Origin: Myxococcota bacterium
GTDB lineage: Bacteria; Myxococcota_A; Bradymonadia; UBA7976; UBA1532
Direction: 5' to 3'
Length of the DNA: 64,000 nucleotides
NCBI GenBank assembly: GCA_023150895.1
Contig: JAKLJY010000017.1
Coordinates: 26,338-90,337 of the forward strand
The position numbers were made by a program, and so were the translations under genes. Within the stretch, counting starts at the first letter, position 1. Every line of letters begins with the position of its first letter. A model generated the notes under the pieces. That model saw only the letters and a list, made by a program, of their open reading frames with translations, made no database searches and was not told the DNA's origin. This document shows positions 8,590 through 26,083 of this stretch, piece by piece.

Positions 8590-9129
8590 ATGGATCACAA
8601 GTGGTACGCCGTCCGAACGTACTCCGGCTTTGAGAACAAGGTCGAGCAAGCGCTTCGCGAGCGCATCCGCCAGTTCTCGTTCGAGGACTCGTTTTCCGAG
8701 ATCCTCGTGCCGCGGGAGAACGTCACCGAGGTCGTCAAGGGCGAGCGCAAGAGCACGTCCCGCAAGCTCTTCCCGGGCTACATCCTGGTGAAGATGGACC
8801 TCAACAAGCGCACCTGGCACATGGTGATGGAGACGCCCCGCGTCGCCGGGTTCGTGGGCGCGAGCGACGACCCCGCGTCCATCCGGCCGGTCAGCGAGCG
8901 CGAGGTGATGAAAGTCACCAATCAGATGGCCGAAGGCACCGCGCGTCCCGCTCCGAAGCAGCGCTTCGAAGAAGGCGAAACGGTCCGCGTCACCGACGGC
9001 CCCTTCGCAAATTTCAGCGCGACCGTCGACGAGGTCGATGTCGACAAGGGCCGCTTGCGCGTGCTCGTCAGCATCTTCGGCCGCGCCACCCCCGTTACGT
9101 TGGATTTCACCCAGGTTGAGAAGGCCTGA
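8590..9129 (+). CDS. nusG: Transcription termination/antitermination factor NusG
   Basis: This 179-residue protein binds RNA polymerase beta' and couples transcription to Rho and to the ribosome. The NGN domain begins with KWYAVRTYSGFENKVE and contains LFPGYILVKMDLN; the C-terminal KOW domain (about 122-176) has EGETVRVTDGPFANFSATVDEVD. Length is close to E. coli NusG (181). It follows secE by 33 bases, the usual order. Confidence 0.96.
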   Translation: MDHKWYAVRTYSGFENKVEQALRERIRQFSFEDSFSEILVPRENVTEVVKGERKSTSRKLFPGYILVKMDLNKRTWHMVMETPRVAGFVGASDDPASIRPVSEREVMKVTNQMAEGTARPAPKQRFEEGETVRVTDGPFANFSATVDEVDVDKGRLRVLVSIFGRATPVTLDFTQVEKA

Positions 9130-9162
9130 TCCCAGGCCCGGTCATCGCGAGGAGACATACCC

Positions 9163-9588
9163 ATGGCCAAGAAGATTACGGGCTACATCAAGCTCCAGTG
9201 CCCGGCCGGCAAGGCCACCCCCTCTCCGCCGGTCGGTCCGGCCCTGGGTCAGCACGGCGTCAACATCATGGCGTTCGTGAAGGAGTTCAACGCCCGGACC
9301 GCCTCCCAGGAGGGGCTGGTGATTCCGGTCGTGATCACGGTCTTCTCCGACCGCTCCTTCACCTTCGTGACGAAGACGCCGCCCGCGGCGATCCTCCTGC
9401 TCAAGGCGGCGAAGATCGACAAGGGTTCCGGTGAGCCGAACAAGAAGAAGGTCGGCAGCGTGACCATGAAGCAGGTGCGCGACATCGCGGCCCTGAAGCT
9501 GCCCGACCTGAACACGACCGATCTCGAATCCGCCGTGCGGACCGTTCTCGGCACCGCGCGTTCCATGGGTGTCAACGTCACCGAGTGA
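9163..9588 (+). CDS. rplK: 50S ribosomal protein L11
   Basis: This 141-residue protein forms the GTPase-associated centre with 23S rRNA and L10/L12. It starts [31 protein letters not shown], with the Pro-rich N-domain linker used in factor binding, and a C-terminal rRNA-binding domain ending [11 protein letters not shown] good GAGGAG site precedes the ATG. It follows nusG and pairs with rplA. Confidence 0.97.
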   Translation: MAKKITGYIKLQCPAGKATPSPPVGPALGQHGVNIMAFVKEFNARTASQEGLVIPVVITVFSDRSFTFVTKTPPAAILLLKAAKIDKGSGEPNKKKVGSVTMKQVRDIAALKLPDLNTTDLESAVRTVLGTARSMGVNVTE

Positions 9589-9662
9589 CACCCCGCCTCC
9601 GGGAGCGCCGAGCGGGGCGCGTACCACCGGAATCACGCCAAAGAAGCAACAGGAGAAGCCCC

Positions 9663-10373
9663 ATGGCCCGGCGTGGCAAGAACTACCGCAACATGATGAC
9701 GCTCGTCGATCGCACGAAGCACTATGAACTCGCGAGCGCCGTCGAACTGATTCAGAAGGTGAAGTACGCGAAGTTCGACGAGGCCGTCGAGATCGCGCTG
9801 AACCTCGGGGTGAATCCCCGCCACGCCGACCAGATGGTCCGTGGCGCCGTGGTCTTCCCGCATGGCCTCGGCAAGACCGTCCGCGTCGCCGTTTTCGCGA
9901 AGGGCGACAAAGAGACGGAGGCCCGTGAGGCCGGCGCCGACTTCGTCGGTGGCGAAGACCTCGTGAAGAAGATCCAGACCGAGAACTGGCTGGAGTTCGA
10001 CAAAGCCATCGCGACGCCCGACATGATGGGCCTCGTCGGCCGCATCGGTCGTCTCCTCGGCCCTCGCGGCCTCATGCCGAACCCCAAGGTCGGCACGGTC
10101 ACCTTCGAGATCGGCAAGGCCGTCAAGGAGATGAAGGCCGGCCGCGTCGAGTTCCGCGTGGACAAGGCCGGCATCGTGCACGCGCCCGTCGGCAAGATCT
10201 CCTTCAGCCAGGAGAACCTGCTCGGCAACATCCAGGCGCTGCTCGACACCATCATGCGGTTGAAGCCCGCGAGCGCGAAGGGCGTCTACCTCAAGGCGGC
10301 GACCCTCAGCTCGACGATGGGCCCGGGCATCAAGCTCGACACCAATCTGATCGTCGCAAAGAGCGCAACCTGA
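9663..10373 (+). CDS. rplA: 50S ribosomal protein L1
   Basis: This 236-residue protein forms the mobile L1 stalk of the large subunit. It contains the conserved [13 protein letters not shown] region and the signature [19 protein letters not shown], ending [12 protein letters not shown]. The ATG at 9663 (MARRGKNYR) is chosen for its AGGAGAAG site; the longer in-frame start would overlap the rplK stop. In other bacteria L1 represses the rplKA message; no L1-site mimic was worked out here. Confidence 0.97.
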   Translation: MARRGKNYRNMMTLVDRTKHYELASAVELIQKVKYAKFDEAVEIALNLGVNPRHADQMVRGAVVFPHGLGKTVRVAVFAKGDKETEAREAGADFVGGEDLVKKIQTENWLEFDKAIATPDMMGLVGRIGRLLGPRGLMPNPKVGTVTFEIGKAVKEMKAGRVEFRVDKAGIVHAPVGKISFSQENLLGNIQALLDTIMRLKPASAKGVYLKAATLSSTMGPGIKLDTNLIVAKSAT

Positions 10374-10569
10374 TTCGTATTCGTGTGGCCGACCGGCCAG
10401 TGACAGCGGGCGCATTCCGCTTAATCGGCCCACGAGAGTGGGCCACCCGCCGAGGCGGGGTCGGGCTGTTCGTCGGACAGCACCCCCGCAGAAGCCCTCC
10501 GCCAACGCCTTCGGGCGTCGGCGAAATGGAAGGGCGGCCCGATGTAGAGAGGAAAGGGGGTAGAGAGCG
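10374..10569 (+). promoter_or_regulatory. Structured rplJ leader (L10-type autoregulatory RNA)
   Basis: This 196-base gap before rplJ is packed with hairpins: TGGCC-GACC-GGCCA (10385-10399), a perfect GGCCCAC-GAGA-GTGGGCC (10427-10444), CCCGC/GCGGG, GCTGT/ACAGC, and a UUCG-capped stem at 10501-10522 with one mismatch. A conserved leader at this position is known to bind the L10(L12)4 complex and repress rplJL translation. That this leader works the same way is inferred from position and structure. A purine-rich site (10549-10560) precedes the TTG start. Confidence 0.6.
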
Positions 10570-11094
10570 TTGAACCGCACTGACAAAACTGCGGAAATCG
10601 ACCGTCTGAAGGCGGCGCTCCATGGTGTCCCCGCGGTCATTCTGGCCGACTTCTGCGGCATGACGGTCGAAGAGACGAACTCTCTTCGCCGGGCATTCCG
10701 CGCAGAAGGCGTCCAGTATGAAGTCGTGAAGAACACCCTGGTTCGCCAGGCCATCGCCGGGACGCGCATGGAGACGCTCGGCAAGCACTTCAAGGGCAAC
10801 ACGGCCATCGCGTTCCACGCGGAGGATCCGGTTGCGCCTGCGCGCGTGCTGAGCAAGTACCTGAAGGAGCACGACAAGGGCAAGCTCGCCGTCAAGGCGG
10901 GCTGGCTCGACGGCAAGCTCCTCGACGCGGCGGGGGTCGAAGCCCTCTCCAAGCTGCCGGGCAAGAACGAGCTCCGCGCCAGCTTCCTCAGCGTCCTTCA
11001 GGGTGCGCCGACCAAGTTCGTGCGCGTGCTCACGGCCGGTCAGTCGGCCTTCGCGCGCGTGCTGACCGCTCGGGCTCAGCAGCTCGGCGGTTGA
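10570..11094 (+). CDS. rplJ: 50S ribosomal protein L10
   Basis: This 174-residue protein anchors the L7/L12 stalk. It has the usual N-terminal region (DFCGMTVEETNSLRRAFR, then VVKNTLVRQAI) and a C-terminal helix that binds L12 dimers. Translation begins at TTG, which fits the frame and the strong GAGGAAAGGGGG site 10 bases upstream; a weak start codon suits a gene held under translational control by its leader. rplL follows 63 bases downstream. Confidence 0.95.
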   Translation: MNRTDKTAEIDRLKAALHGVPAVILADFCGMTVEETNSLRRAFRAEGVQYEVVKNTLVRQAIAGTRMETLGKHFKGNTAIAFHAEDPVAPARVLSKYLKEHDKGKLAVKAGWLDGKLLDAAGVEALSKLPGKNELRASFLSVLQGAPTKFVRVLTAGQSAFARVLTARAQQLGG

Positions 11095-11157
11095 TTCGAT
11101 TCTGCTGACGACTTTCGAACAGTTCATTCACCACACACTGAGAACGGAGAATTTCCC

Positions 11158-11541
11158 ATGAGCGATCTCACCAAAGACCAGGTCATCGACTGGCTCAGCA
11201 ACCTCACCGTCCTGCAGATCTCGGAGATCACCAAGGAGCTCGAGGCCAAGTGGGGCGTGAGCGCCGCCGCTGCGGTCGCCGTCGCCGCCCCCGCCGGTGG
11301 TGGCGCCGAGGCCCCCAAGGTCGAGGAGAAGACCGAGTTCGACGTCATCCTCAAGGACGCCGGCGCCAACAAGATCCAGGTCATCAAGGTGGTGCGTGAG
11401 CTCACCGGCCTGGGCCTCAAGGAGGCCAAGGACCTCGTCGACGGCGCCCCGAAGGCCGTCAAAGAGGCGATCTCCAAGGCCGACGCCGAGGACCTCAAGA
11501 AGAAGCTCGAAGCCGCGGGTGCGGGCGTCGAGGTCAAGTAA
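11158..11541 (+). CDS. rplL: 50S ribosomal protein L7/L12
   Basis: This 127-residue stalk protein recruits translational GTPases. The N-terminal dimerisation helix ([20 protein letters not shown]) is followed by an Ala/Gly-rich hinge (about 38-55) and the C-terminal domain with the factor-binding segment [20 protein letters not shown]. It is strongly acidic and uses few codons. It ends the rplJL pair; a 203-base gap separates it from rpoB. Confidence 0.97.
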   Translation: MSDLTKDQVIDWLSNLTVLQISEITKELEAKWGVSAAAAVAVAAPAGGGAEAPKVEEKTEFDVILKDAGANKIQVIKVVRELTGLGLKEAKDLVDGAPKAVKEAISKADAEDLKKKLEAAGAGVEVK

Positions 11542-11744
11542 TGTGCGGACCGGCAACCAGCCGGTCATCCCCCTGAACGCGCCGAGTCGCGAAAACGGTT
11601 CACTTCTTGCTGGTTGAGCTTGCGTTTCAGATCGCTTTCTGCGAAAACGCGGCGCCCTTCTGGCCAGGGTGGTAAACCCGTCGCGCTCGGCGCGTTTCTC
11701 ATGGTTCTCCGACCCCTGCAGCTTGCTTCTGGAGTGGATCACGC
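11542..11744 (+). promoter_or_regulatory. rplL-rpoB intergenic region with hairpin
   Basis: This 203-base gap contains a perfect hairpin GACCGGC-AACCA-GCCGGTC (11548-11566) six bases after the rplL stop, with no T tract. In E. coli this interval carries a partial terminator and an RNase III site that lower rpoBC expression relative to rplJL; a similar role here is inference. I see no convincing promoter. Confidence 0.4.
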
Positions 11745-15917
<4,173 letters not shown>

Positions 15918-15976
15918 TTCGACCCCCTCGCCCGGGGTGAGGCGCCGCGGGTGCGGGGTTCGCGCGAGGAGAACCC

Positions 15977-20110
<4,134 letters not shown>

Positions 20111-20116
20111 ACCCCC

Positions 20117-20144
20117 TTGACGGGGCGAAGCCGGCACGTATAAT
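20117..20144 (+). promoter_or_regulatory. str-operon promoter (rpsL)
   Basis: TTGACG (20117-20122), a 16-base spacer and TATAAT (20139-20144), just after the rpoC stop. The start would fall near 20150, at the foot of a strong hairpin. It allows rpsL-rpsG-fusA and downstream genes to be driven apart from rpoBC. Confidence 0.7.
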
Positions 20145-20147
20145 CCC

Positions 20148-20184
20148 GCCACCGTTCGCCAGCCACGCCTGGAGGAACGGTGGC
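20148..20184 (+). other. 5'-terminal hairpin of the str mRNA
   Basis: A perfect 10-bp stem, GCCACCGTTC (20148-20157) with GAACGGTGGC (20175-20184), encloses an inner CCAG/CTGG stem. It coincides with the predicted transcript 5' end, so it could protect the mRNA or be a ribosomal-protein target. The structure is read directly; its role is inference. Confidence 0.5.
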
Positions 20185-20218
20185 CTCTCTGAAGATCTGG
20201 CTTTCCCGGAAGGCGGCC

Positions 20219-20254
20219 ATGCCGAACCACCGGGGGGTTACGGTACGCCGTTAG
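20219..20254 (+). CDS. Candidate 11-residue leader peptide upstream of rpsL
   Basis: ATG to TAG encodes MPNHRGVTVRR. A strong GGAAGG ribosome site (20208-20213) lies 5 bases before the ATG. It sits between the 5' hairpin and rpsL, with 90 bases left before the rpsL ATG. Leader peptides in this position can couple ribosome state to downstream expression. Whether it is translated is unknown, and a 12-codon ORF can occur by chance; the ribosome site is the main support. Confidence 0.35.
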   Translation: MPNHRGVTVRR

Positions 20255-20344
20255 CGCTCCCGCGCGCCCCTCCTGGTCGTCTCCCCCGAGAAATCCGAAT
20301 CTGGTCCGCACCCTGTGGACCCTTCGTCGTTGGAAGAGAAAAGA

Positions 20345-20719
20345 ATGCCCACGATTAGCCAGCTCATCCGTAAGGGCCGGTCTCACAAGGCCGCCAAGAA
20401 CAAGGCTCCTGCTTTGCAGGAGTGCCCGCAGAAGCGCGGCGTTTGCGTGCGTGTCTACACGTCGACGCCGAAGAAGCCGAACTCGGCCCTCCGCAAGGTG
20501 GCCCGCGTTCGTCTGACGAACGGTGTCGAGGTCACCAGCTACATCCCCGGCGAGGGACACAACCTCCAGGAGCACTCGGTGGTGCTCATTCGCGGGGGTC
20601 GTGTGAAGGATCTTCCGGGCGTTCGGTACCACGTGATCCGCGGGACGCTGGACTCCACGGGTGTGAACAATCGGAAGCAGGGCCGGTCGAAGTACGGCGC
20701 CAAGCGGCCCAAGAAGTAA
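20345..20719 (+). CDS. rpsL: 30S ribosomal protein S12
   Basis: This 124-residue protein sits at the decoding centre. The start at 20345 gives the canonical [12 protein letters not shown]; an in-frame ATG 30 bases upstream lacks this match. The [16 protein letters not shown] segment keeps Lys43 (streptomycin-sensitive state) and [13 protein letters not shown] keeps the Lys-Pro loop with the Asp that is methylthiolated in many bacteria. It leads the rpsL-rpsG-fusA group. Confidence 0.98.
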   Translation: MPTISQLIRKGRSHKAAKNKAPALQECPQKRGVCVRVYTSTPKKPNSALRKVARVRLTNGVEVTSYIPGEGHNLQEHSVVLIRGGRVKDLPGVRYHVIRGTLDSTGVNNRKQGRSKYGAKRPKK

Positions 20720-20734
20720 GTACGGAGAGCTACG

Positions 20735-21205
20735 ATGCCGCGTCGCCGCGAAGTCCCCAAGCGAAAGATTCAGCCTGATCCGACCTATAACGATCGGCTG
20801 GTCGCCAAGTTCATGAACACGATCATGCTCGGTGGCAAGAAGGCCACCGCAGAGAGCATCGTGTACGGCGCCTTCGACCTCATCGAAAAGCGCGCGAAAG
20901 AAGAGGCCCTGCGCATCTTCAAGAAGGCACTCGAGAATGTGAAGCCGACCCTGGAGGTCAAGAGCCGCCGTGTCGGTGGCTCGACCTACCAGGTCCCGGT
21001 CGAGATCCGCGGTGATCGCCGCACCGCGCTCGGGATGCGGTGGCTGATCAACTACGCACGGAAGCGCCACGAGAAGACCATGGCGGAGAAACTCGCGGGC
21101 GAGCTCCTCGACGCGGCCGCGGGCCGTGGCAACGCCATGAAGAAGAAGGATGACACCCACAAGATGGCAGAGGCCAACAAGGCTTTCGCGCACTACCGCT
21201 GGTAA
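20735..21205 (+). CDS. rpsG: 30S ribosomal protein S7
   Basis: This 156-residue protein nucleates assembly of the 30S head and contacts E-site tRNA. It begins [16 protein letters not shown], contains [11 protein letters not shown] and [10 protein letters not shown], and ends NKAFAHYRW, all typical. It follows rpsL by 15 bases with a CGGAGAG site. S7 is the known translational repressor of the str operon in E. coli. Confidence 0.98.
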   Translation: MPRRREVPKRKIQPDPTYNDRLVAKFMNTIMLGGKKATAESIVYGAFDLIEKRAKEEALRIFKKALENVKPTLEVKSRRVGGSTYQVPVEIRGDRRTALGMRWLINYARKRHEKTMAEKLAGELLDAAAGRGNAMKKKDDTHKMAEANKAFAHYRW

Positions 21206-21232
21206 GCGGGGAAGTCGGTCGTAGCTCGCTCG

Positions 21233-23323
21233 ATGAATCGCACGGCGCCCATCAACCTGACCCGAAACATCGGGATCATGGCACACATCGACGCCGGGAA
21301 GACGACCACCACCGAGCGAATTCTCTACTACACCGGCCGAAGCTACAAGATGGGTGAGGTCCACGACGGCAACGCCGTCATGGATTGGATGGAGCAAGAA
21401 CAGGAACGCGGAATCACCATTACAGCGGCGGCCACCACCTGCCAGTGGGCTGGTCACGTCGTAAACATCATCGACACGCCGGGACACGTGGACTTCACCA
21501 TCGAAGTCGAACGGAGCCTTCGAGTGCTCGATGGGGCCATCACGTTGCTCGACGGCGTGGCCGGGGTGGAACCGCAGACCGAGACGGTGTGGCGGCAAGC
21601 GAATAAATACCGCGTGCCGCGGTTGCTCTTTGTCAACAAGCTCGACCGCGTCGGCGCGAACTACGACCGATGCATCGATTCCGTTCGCGAACGTCTGGGG
21701 ACGATTCCCCTCGTTCTGCAGCGGCCCATCGGTGCTGAAGATCGGTTCGAGGGCGTCATCGACCTGGTCGAGAACAAAGCCATCATTTGGGACAACGAGA
21801 CCCTGGGCGCCGAGTATTCGGTCGCTCCGGTCCCCGAGTCGTACCAGGACGAGGCCGAGCTCCATCGCGAAATGCTTCTCGACGTTCTCTCTCAGCATGA
21901 TGATCGTCTCCTCGAGACGATGATCAACGGAGAGACCGTCACCCCGGAAGCAATCCGCGAGGCCATCCGCGACATGACCCTTCGGTTGGAGGGAGTACCG
22001 GTCTTCTGCGGCGCCGCCTTCAAGAACAAGGGGATCCAACCCCTGCTCGACGGTGTCGTCCGGTACCTTCCGTCTCCGGCGGATGTGCCGGCCGTTACGG
22101 GACACAAACTCAAAGGGAGCGAAGCGCTCGACGAACTGACGACACGTGACGCGAAGGACGATGCCCCGTTCGCCGCCCTCGTGTTCAAGATCATGAGTGA
22201 CTCGTACGTCGGCCAACTGTGCTTCATCCGGGTCTACTCGGGGACTCTGCAGGCCGGCGCGACCGTCTGGAATCCTGCTCGGGGGAAACGCGAACGCGCT
22301 TCGCGACTCCTCAGGATGCACGCCAACCAGCGCGAGGACATCGACCAGTGCTTCGCTGGCGAGATCGTCGCCATCGTCGGCATGAAGAACGTGGTGACCG
22401 GTGACACGCTCTGCGACGAGAAGTCGCCGCTCCTTCTGGAGCGAATCGAGTTTCCGGAGCCCGTGATCAACATCGCGATCGAGCCGAAGACAAAGGCCGA
22501 CCAGGAAAAATTGGCCGCATCCCTCCAGAAGCTCATGGTCGAGGACCCGTCGTTTCGGGTTCATGTGAGTGAAGAGACCGGGCAGACGCTGATTGCCGGC
22601 ATGGGCGAACTCCACCTGGAGATCATCACCGACCGACTGCTCCGGGAGTTCAAGGTCGAAGCCAACGTCGGCAAGCCGCAGGTCGCGTACCGAGAGACGA
22701 TTCGGAAGACGGGTCGGGGGGAAGGCAAGTTTCTTCGGCAAACAGCTGGGAAGAGCCAGTTTGGCCACTGCGTACTCGAGGTTCGCCCGGGGACGCGTGG
22801 CGCAGGGCTGACGTTCCGGAATCTCTGCACCGCGCTGACTCTTCCGCCGGGTTTCGTCGCCGCCGCGCAGCAAGGTATCGAGAGTGCTTACCAGGGCGGC
22901 GTACTCGCCGGCTACCCGATGGTCGATGTCGAAGTCGACCTCGTGGACGCGACGTACGACGAATCGGAATCGACGGAACTCGGGTACAAGATCGCAGGCG
23001 TCATGGCCTTTCGAGACGCTGCCGGCCACGCAGATCCGGTCCTCCTTGAACCAGTGATGGCTGTTGAAGTCGTCGTCCCCGACGAGTTTGTCGGGGACGT
23101 CATCGGCGACCTGAACGGGCGCCGAGGTGAGATTCGCAATATGACCTTGCGAAACGGCTCACAGGTCGTCGACGCCACCGTCCCCCTCGGGAGGATGTTC
23201 GGCTACTCGACGGACCTGCGCTCCGGAACCCAGGGTCGTGGCACGTATACGATGCAGTTTTCGCACTTTTCGCCAGTGAGCGAGCCAGCGGGAGACCGTG
23301 CTGGCGCGCGACACGGCGGCTGA
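21233..23323 (+). CDS. fusA: Elongation factor G
   Basis: This 696-residue translocase GTPase has P-loop AHIDAGKTT (17-25), DTPGHVDF and NKLD motifs, and domains II-V complete through [19 protein letters not shown]. It sits in the normal str position, but tuf does not follow. Two features are unusual. In the domain IV tip, where E. coli reads SYHDVDSSE with His583, this protein reads TYDESESTE (Tyr575, Asp576), so the His is an Asp. Also, its codons are visibly less G/C-biased at the third position than rpsL, rpsG or rpsJ, and no clear ribosome site precedes the ATG. Domain V ([19 protein letters not shown]) is reminiscent of the spd/mitochondrial EF-G1 type, but subfamily needs a tree. Confidence 0.93.
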   Translation: MNRTAPINLTRNIGIMAHIDAGKTTTTERILYYTGRSYKMGEVHDGNAVMDWMEQEQERGITITAAATTCQWAGHVVNIIDTPGHVDFTIEVERSLRVLDGAITLLDGVAGVEPQTETVWRQANKYRVPRLLFVNKLDRVGANYDRCIDSVRERLGTIPLVLQRPIGAEDRFEGVIDLVENKAIIWDNETLGAEYSVAPVPESYQDEAELHREMLLDVLSQHDDRLLETMINGETVTPEAIREAIRDMTLRLEGVPVFCGAAFKNKGIQPLLDGVVRYLPSPADVPAVTGHKLKGSEALDELTTRDAKDDAPFAALVFKIMSDSYVGQLCFIRVYSGTLQAGATVWNPARGKRERASRLLRMHANQREDIDQCFAGEIVAIVGMKNVVTGDTLCDEKSPLLLERIEFPEPVINIAIEPKTKADQEKLAASLQKLMVEDPSFRVHVSEETGQTLIAGMGELHLEIITDRLLREFKVEANVGKPQVAYRETIRKTGRGEGKFLRQTAGKSQFGHCVLEVRPGTRGAGLTFRNLCTALTLPPGFVAAAQQGIESAYQGGVLAGYPMVDVEVDLVDATYDESESTELGYKIAGVMAFRDAAGHADPVLLEPVMAVEVVVPDEFVGDVIGDLNGRRGEIRNMTLRNGSQVVDATVPLGRMFGYSTDLRSGTQGRGTYTMQFSHFSPVSEPAGDRAGARHGG

Positions 23324-23341
23324 GACGACAGGACATTCCGA

Positions 23342-23653
23342 ATGTCGACGAGTCAGAAAATCAGAATCCGGCTGAAGGCCTACGACCACAAGCTGTTGGA
23401 CCAGTCCGCCAGCGAGATCGTGGACATCGCGCGCCGCACGGGTGCCAAAGTGGCGGGCCCGATCCCGTTGCCGACGAGCATCAGCCGCTACACGGTGCTC
23501 CGCGGTCCCCACATCGACAAGAAGAGCCGGGAGCAGTTCGAGATTCGGACGCACAAGCGCTTGCTCGACATCCTGGAGCCGACGCCGCAGACGCTGGACG
23601 CTCTGATGAAGCTGGACCTGTCGGCCGGCGTCAACGTCGAACTGAAGTCCTGA
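23342..23653 (+). CDS. rpsJ: 30S ribosomal protein S10 (NusE)
   Basis: This 103-residue 30S-head protein also acts as NusE in antitermination. It has [33 protein letters not shown] and the loop [17 protein letters not shown]. It begins the S10 group 18 bases after fusA. Normally rplC follows; here the next gene is rplD after only 13 bases. Confidence 0.98.
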   Translation: MSTSQKIRIRLKAYDHKLLDQSASEIVDIARRTGAKVAGPIPLPTSISRYTVLRGPHIDKKSREQFEIRTHKRLLDILEPTPQTLDALMKLDLSAGVNVELKS

Positions 23654-23666
23654 GGAGTCAGAGCAA

Positions 23667-24287
23667 ATGGCAACGCTCCCCGTTTACAACCTCCGTCGCG
23701 AAGAGGTCGGCAAGATCGAGGTCTCGGACGAGATCTTCGGTGCGACCGTCAACCGCCACCTCTTCTACGAAGTGGTGAAGTGGCAGCTCGCGAAGCGCCG
23801 CGCGGGTACCGCGCACACCAAGGGTCGGGCTCAGGTCCGCGGCGGTGGCGCCAAGCCGTACAAGCAGAAGGGCACCGGCCGCGCCCGTCAGGGTAGCCGG
23901 CGCGCGCCGAACCACGTGGGCGGCGGCACCGTGCACGGACCGAAGCCCCGCTCGTACGCCTACGCCCTCCCGAAGAAGATGCGCCGCGGCGCGATTCGCT
24001 CCGCGCTCAGCCTCCGCGCCCAAGAGGGCCGGCTCGTCGTCGTCCAGGACTTGAACCTCGGTGAGGTCAAGACCAAGAAGGCGGCCGAGATCTTCGAGAA
24101 GCTCGTTGGGCAATATGCGCTGGTGGTCGAGGGCGAGAATCGCGAGCTGACCCTCTCGGTTCGCAACCTGCCTCGCGTGAAATACCTCGCGCTCGAGGGG
24201 CTCAACGTGTTCGACATCCTGAAGTACCCCAACCTCGTGGTGACCGAGGCCATGGTGCGTCGCATCGAGGGAGCCCTGGCGAAATGA
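23667..24287 (+). CDS. rplD: 50S ribosomal protein L4
   Basis: This 206-residue protein lines the exit tunnel. The tunnel loop has [24 protein letters not shown] and the globular domain ends with [20 protein letters not shown]. In Gammaproteobacteria L4 represses the S10 operon. It is preceded by rpsJ rather than rplC, with a GGAG site 10 bases before its ATG, and overlaps rplW by 4 bases. Confidence 0.97.
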   Translation: MATLPVYNLRREEVGKIEVSDEIFGATVNRHLFYEVVKWQLAKRRAGTAHTKGRAQVRGGGAKPYKQKGTGRARQGSRRAPNHVGGGTVHGPKPRSYAYALPKKMRRGAIRSALSLRAQEGRLVVVQDLNLGEVKTKKAAEIFEKLVGQYALVVEGENRELTLSVRNLPRVKYLALEGLNVFDILKYPNLVVTEAMVRRIEGALAK

Positions 24288-24607
24288 AGACCAAGGACAT
24301 CCACAGCATCCTTCGTCGCCCGCTGGTGACGGAGAAGACCACCGGCCAGAAAGAGACGAGCAACCAGGTCGTCTTCATGGTCCGGCGTGATGCGAACAAG
24401 ATCGAAATCCGTCAGGCCGTCGAGAAGCTCCTGAGTGTCGAGGTGAAGGCCGTGAACACGGTCGTCTACCGCGGCAAGTCGAAGCGCGTCGGCAAGAGCG
24501 CCGGGCAGCGCCCGAACTGGAAGAAGGCCATCGTGACCCTCGCGGCCGGCCACGACGTCGAGTTCTTCGCGAACGTCGACGACGTCGAGCCTGCGGTGGC
24601 GGAGTAA
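24284..24607 (+). CDS. rplW: 50S ribosomal protein L23
   Basis: This 107-residue protein lies at the exit-tunnel rim and docks trigger factor and SRP. It starts [20 protein letters not shown] and carries the [15 protein letters not shown] loop. The ATG overlaps the rplD stop by 4 bases (ATGA), implying coupled translation. The C-terminus has an acidic tail ([10 protein letters not shown]), slightly longer than usual. Confidence 0.97.
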   Translation: MKTKDIHSILRRPLVTEKTTGQKETSNQVVFMVRRDANKIEIRQAVEKLLSVEVKAVNTVVYRGKSKRVGKSAGQRPNWKKAIVTLAAGHDVEFFANVDDVEPAVAE

Positions 24608-24612
24608 GCTCA

Positions 24613-25434
24613 ATGGGCATCAAGGTTTACAAGCCGACCTCCCCGGGTCGCCGGTCGATGACCGGTTACGACTTCTCGGAGATCACCACCAACAAGCCGG
24701 TCAAGGCGCTTACCTCCGCGCTGCGCAAGCAGGCCGGACGCAACAGCTACGGCCGGGTCACGGTGCGGTGGCGCGGCGGCGGTCACAAGCGCCGGTATCG
24801 CATCATCGACTTCCGCCGCGAAAAGTTCGGCGTGCCTGCCAAGGTCGTGACGCTCGAGTATGACCCGAACCGGACAGCTCGCATTGCGCTGCTCAGCTAC
24901 GCGGATGGTGAACGGCGTTACATTCTCGCGCCGAAAGGCCTCGTGGTCGGGGATGAGATCATCTCCGCCCGCGGCGCCGACATCCGTCCGGGCAACAGCC
25001 TGCCGCTGCGAAACATCCCTGTCGGCACAATGATCCACGCGATCGAGGTGAAGATCGGTGGTGGTGCGAAGCTGTGCCGGGCGGCCGGAGTCTCTGGTCA
25101 GCTGATGGCGAAAGAAGGGGACTGGTCTCAGGTCCGCCTTCCCTCCGGTGAGGTGCGGCGCATCCACCTGAACTGCCGCGCGACCATCGGCCAGGTGGGC
25201 AACGAAGAGCACATCAACATCTCGATCGGCAAGGCCGGCCGCTCTCGTTGGCTGGGTCGGCTCCCGAACGTCCGTGGTGTCGCGATGAACCCGGTCGACC
25301 ACCCACACGGCGGCGGCGAAGGCCGTACCTCCGGTGGTCGGAATCCGGTGACGCCCTGGGGCATCCCGACCAAGGGCAAGAAGACGCGCAACAACGCGCG
25401 GACGGACCGCTTCATCGTGAAGCGTCGGAAGTAA
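24613..25434 (+). CDS. rplB: 50S ribosomal protein L2
   Basis: This 273-residue protein is essential for peptidyl-transferase centre assembly. It contains [29 protein letters not shown] and the C-terminal [17 protein letters not shown] loop including the functionally important His. The ATG lies 5 bases after rplW; the ribosome site (CGGAG) is within the rplW end. Confidence 0.98.
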   Translation: MGIKVYKPTSPGRRSMTGYDFSEITTNKPVKALTSALRKQAGRNSYGRVTVRWRGGGHKRRYRIIDFRREKFGVPAKVVTLEYDPNRTARIALLSYADGERRYILAPKGLVVGDEIISARGADIRPGNSLPLRNIPVGTMIHAIEVKIGGGAKLCRAAGVSGQLMAKEGDWSQVRLPSGEVRRIHLNCRATIGQVGNEEHINISIGKAGRSRWLGRLPNVRGVAMNPVDHPHGGGEGRTSGGRNPVTPWGIPTKGKKTRNNARTDRFIVKRRK

Positions 25435-25455
25435 GACGGAAAAGGAGCCCAGGTC

Positions 25456-25737
25456 ATGCCCCGTTCAATCAAGAAGGGTCCCTTCGTCGACGACCACCTC
25501 ACCACGAAGGTGGAGAAGCTGAATCAGGCGAATCAGAAGCGGATGATCCAGACGTGGTCACGCCGTTCGACGATTCTGCCTTCGTTCGTCGGCCACACTT
25601 TCGCGGTCCACAACGGCAAGAAGTTCATCCCGGTCTTCGTGACCGAGAATATGGTCGGTCACAAACTCGGCGAGTTCTCCCCGACGCGTACGTTCCACGG
25701 TCATGCCGCCGACAAGAAGGCGAAGGCCAAGAAGTGA
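25456..25737 (+). CDS. rpsS: 30S ribosomal protein S19
   Basis: This 93-residue protein is in the 30S head beside S13. It has [12 protein letters not shown], the [25 protein letters not shown] core and [14 protein letters not shown]. An AAGGAG site precedes the ATG. Confidence 0.98.
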   Translation: MPRSIKKGPFVDDHLTTKVEKLNQANQKRMIQTWSRRSTILPSFVGHTFAVHNGKKFIPVFVTENMVGHKLGEFSPTRTFHGHAADKKAKAKK

Positions 25738-25746
25738 GGCGGTGAG

Positions 25747-26073
25747 ATGAAGGCAACGCTCCGATACCTGCGCATCGCGCCCCGGAAGACTCGCTTGGTG
25801 GCCAACCTCGTGCGCGGCAAGTCCGTCGCCGAGGCGCTCAGCATTCTTCAGTTCACCAAGCGATCGGCCAGTGAGCCGGTCCGCAAGCTCATCGCCAGCG
25901 CGCTGGCGAACGCGGAAGCGGCCAACGCGAACGTGGACAATCTCATCGTCAAGACCATCTACGTGGACGAGGGGCCTTCGCTCCGTCGCTTCATGCCGCG
26001 CGCTCAAGGTCGTGCGACTCGCATCAACAAGAAGACGAGCCACGTGACCTGCGTGCTCGCAGAGCGTAGCTAG
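25747..26073 (+). CDS. rplV: 50S ribosomal protein L22
   Basis: This 108-residue protein lines the exit tunnel. It has [19 protein letters not shown], a [19 protein letters not shown] beta hairpin whose tip forms the macrolide-relevant constriction, and the ending [17 protein letters not shown]. It follows rpsS by 9 bases. Confidence 0.98.
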   Translation: MKATLRYLRIAPRKTRLVANLVRGKSVAEALSILQFTKRSASEPVRKLIASALANAEAANANVDNLIVKTIYVDEGPSLRRFMPRAQGRATRINKKTSHVTCVLAERS

Positions 26074-26083
26074 GAGACCGGCT

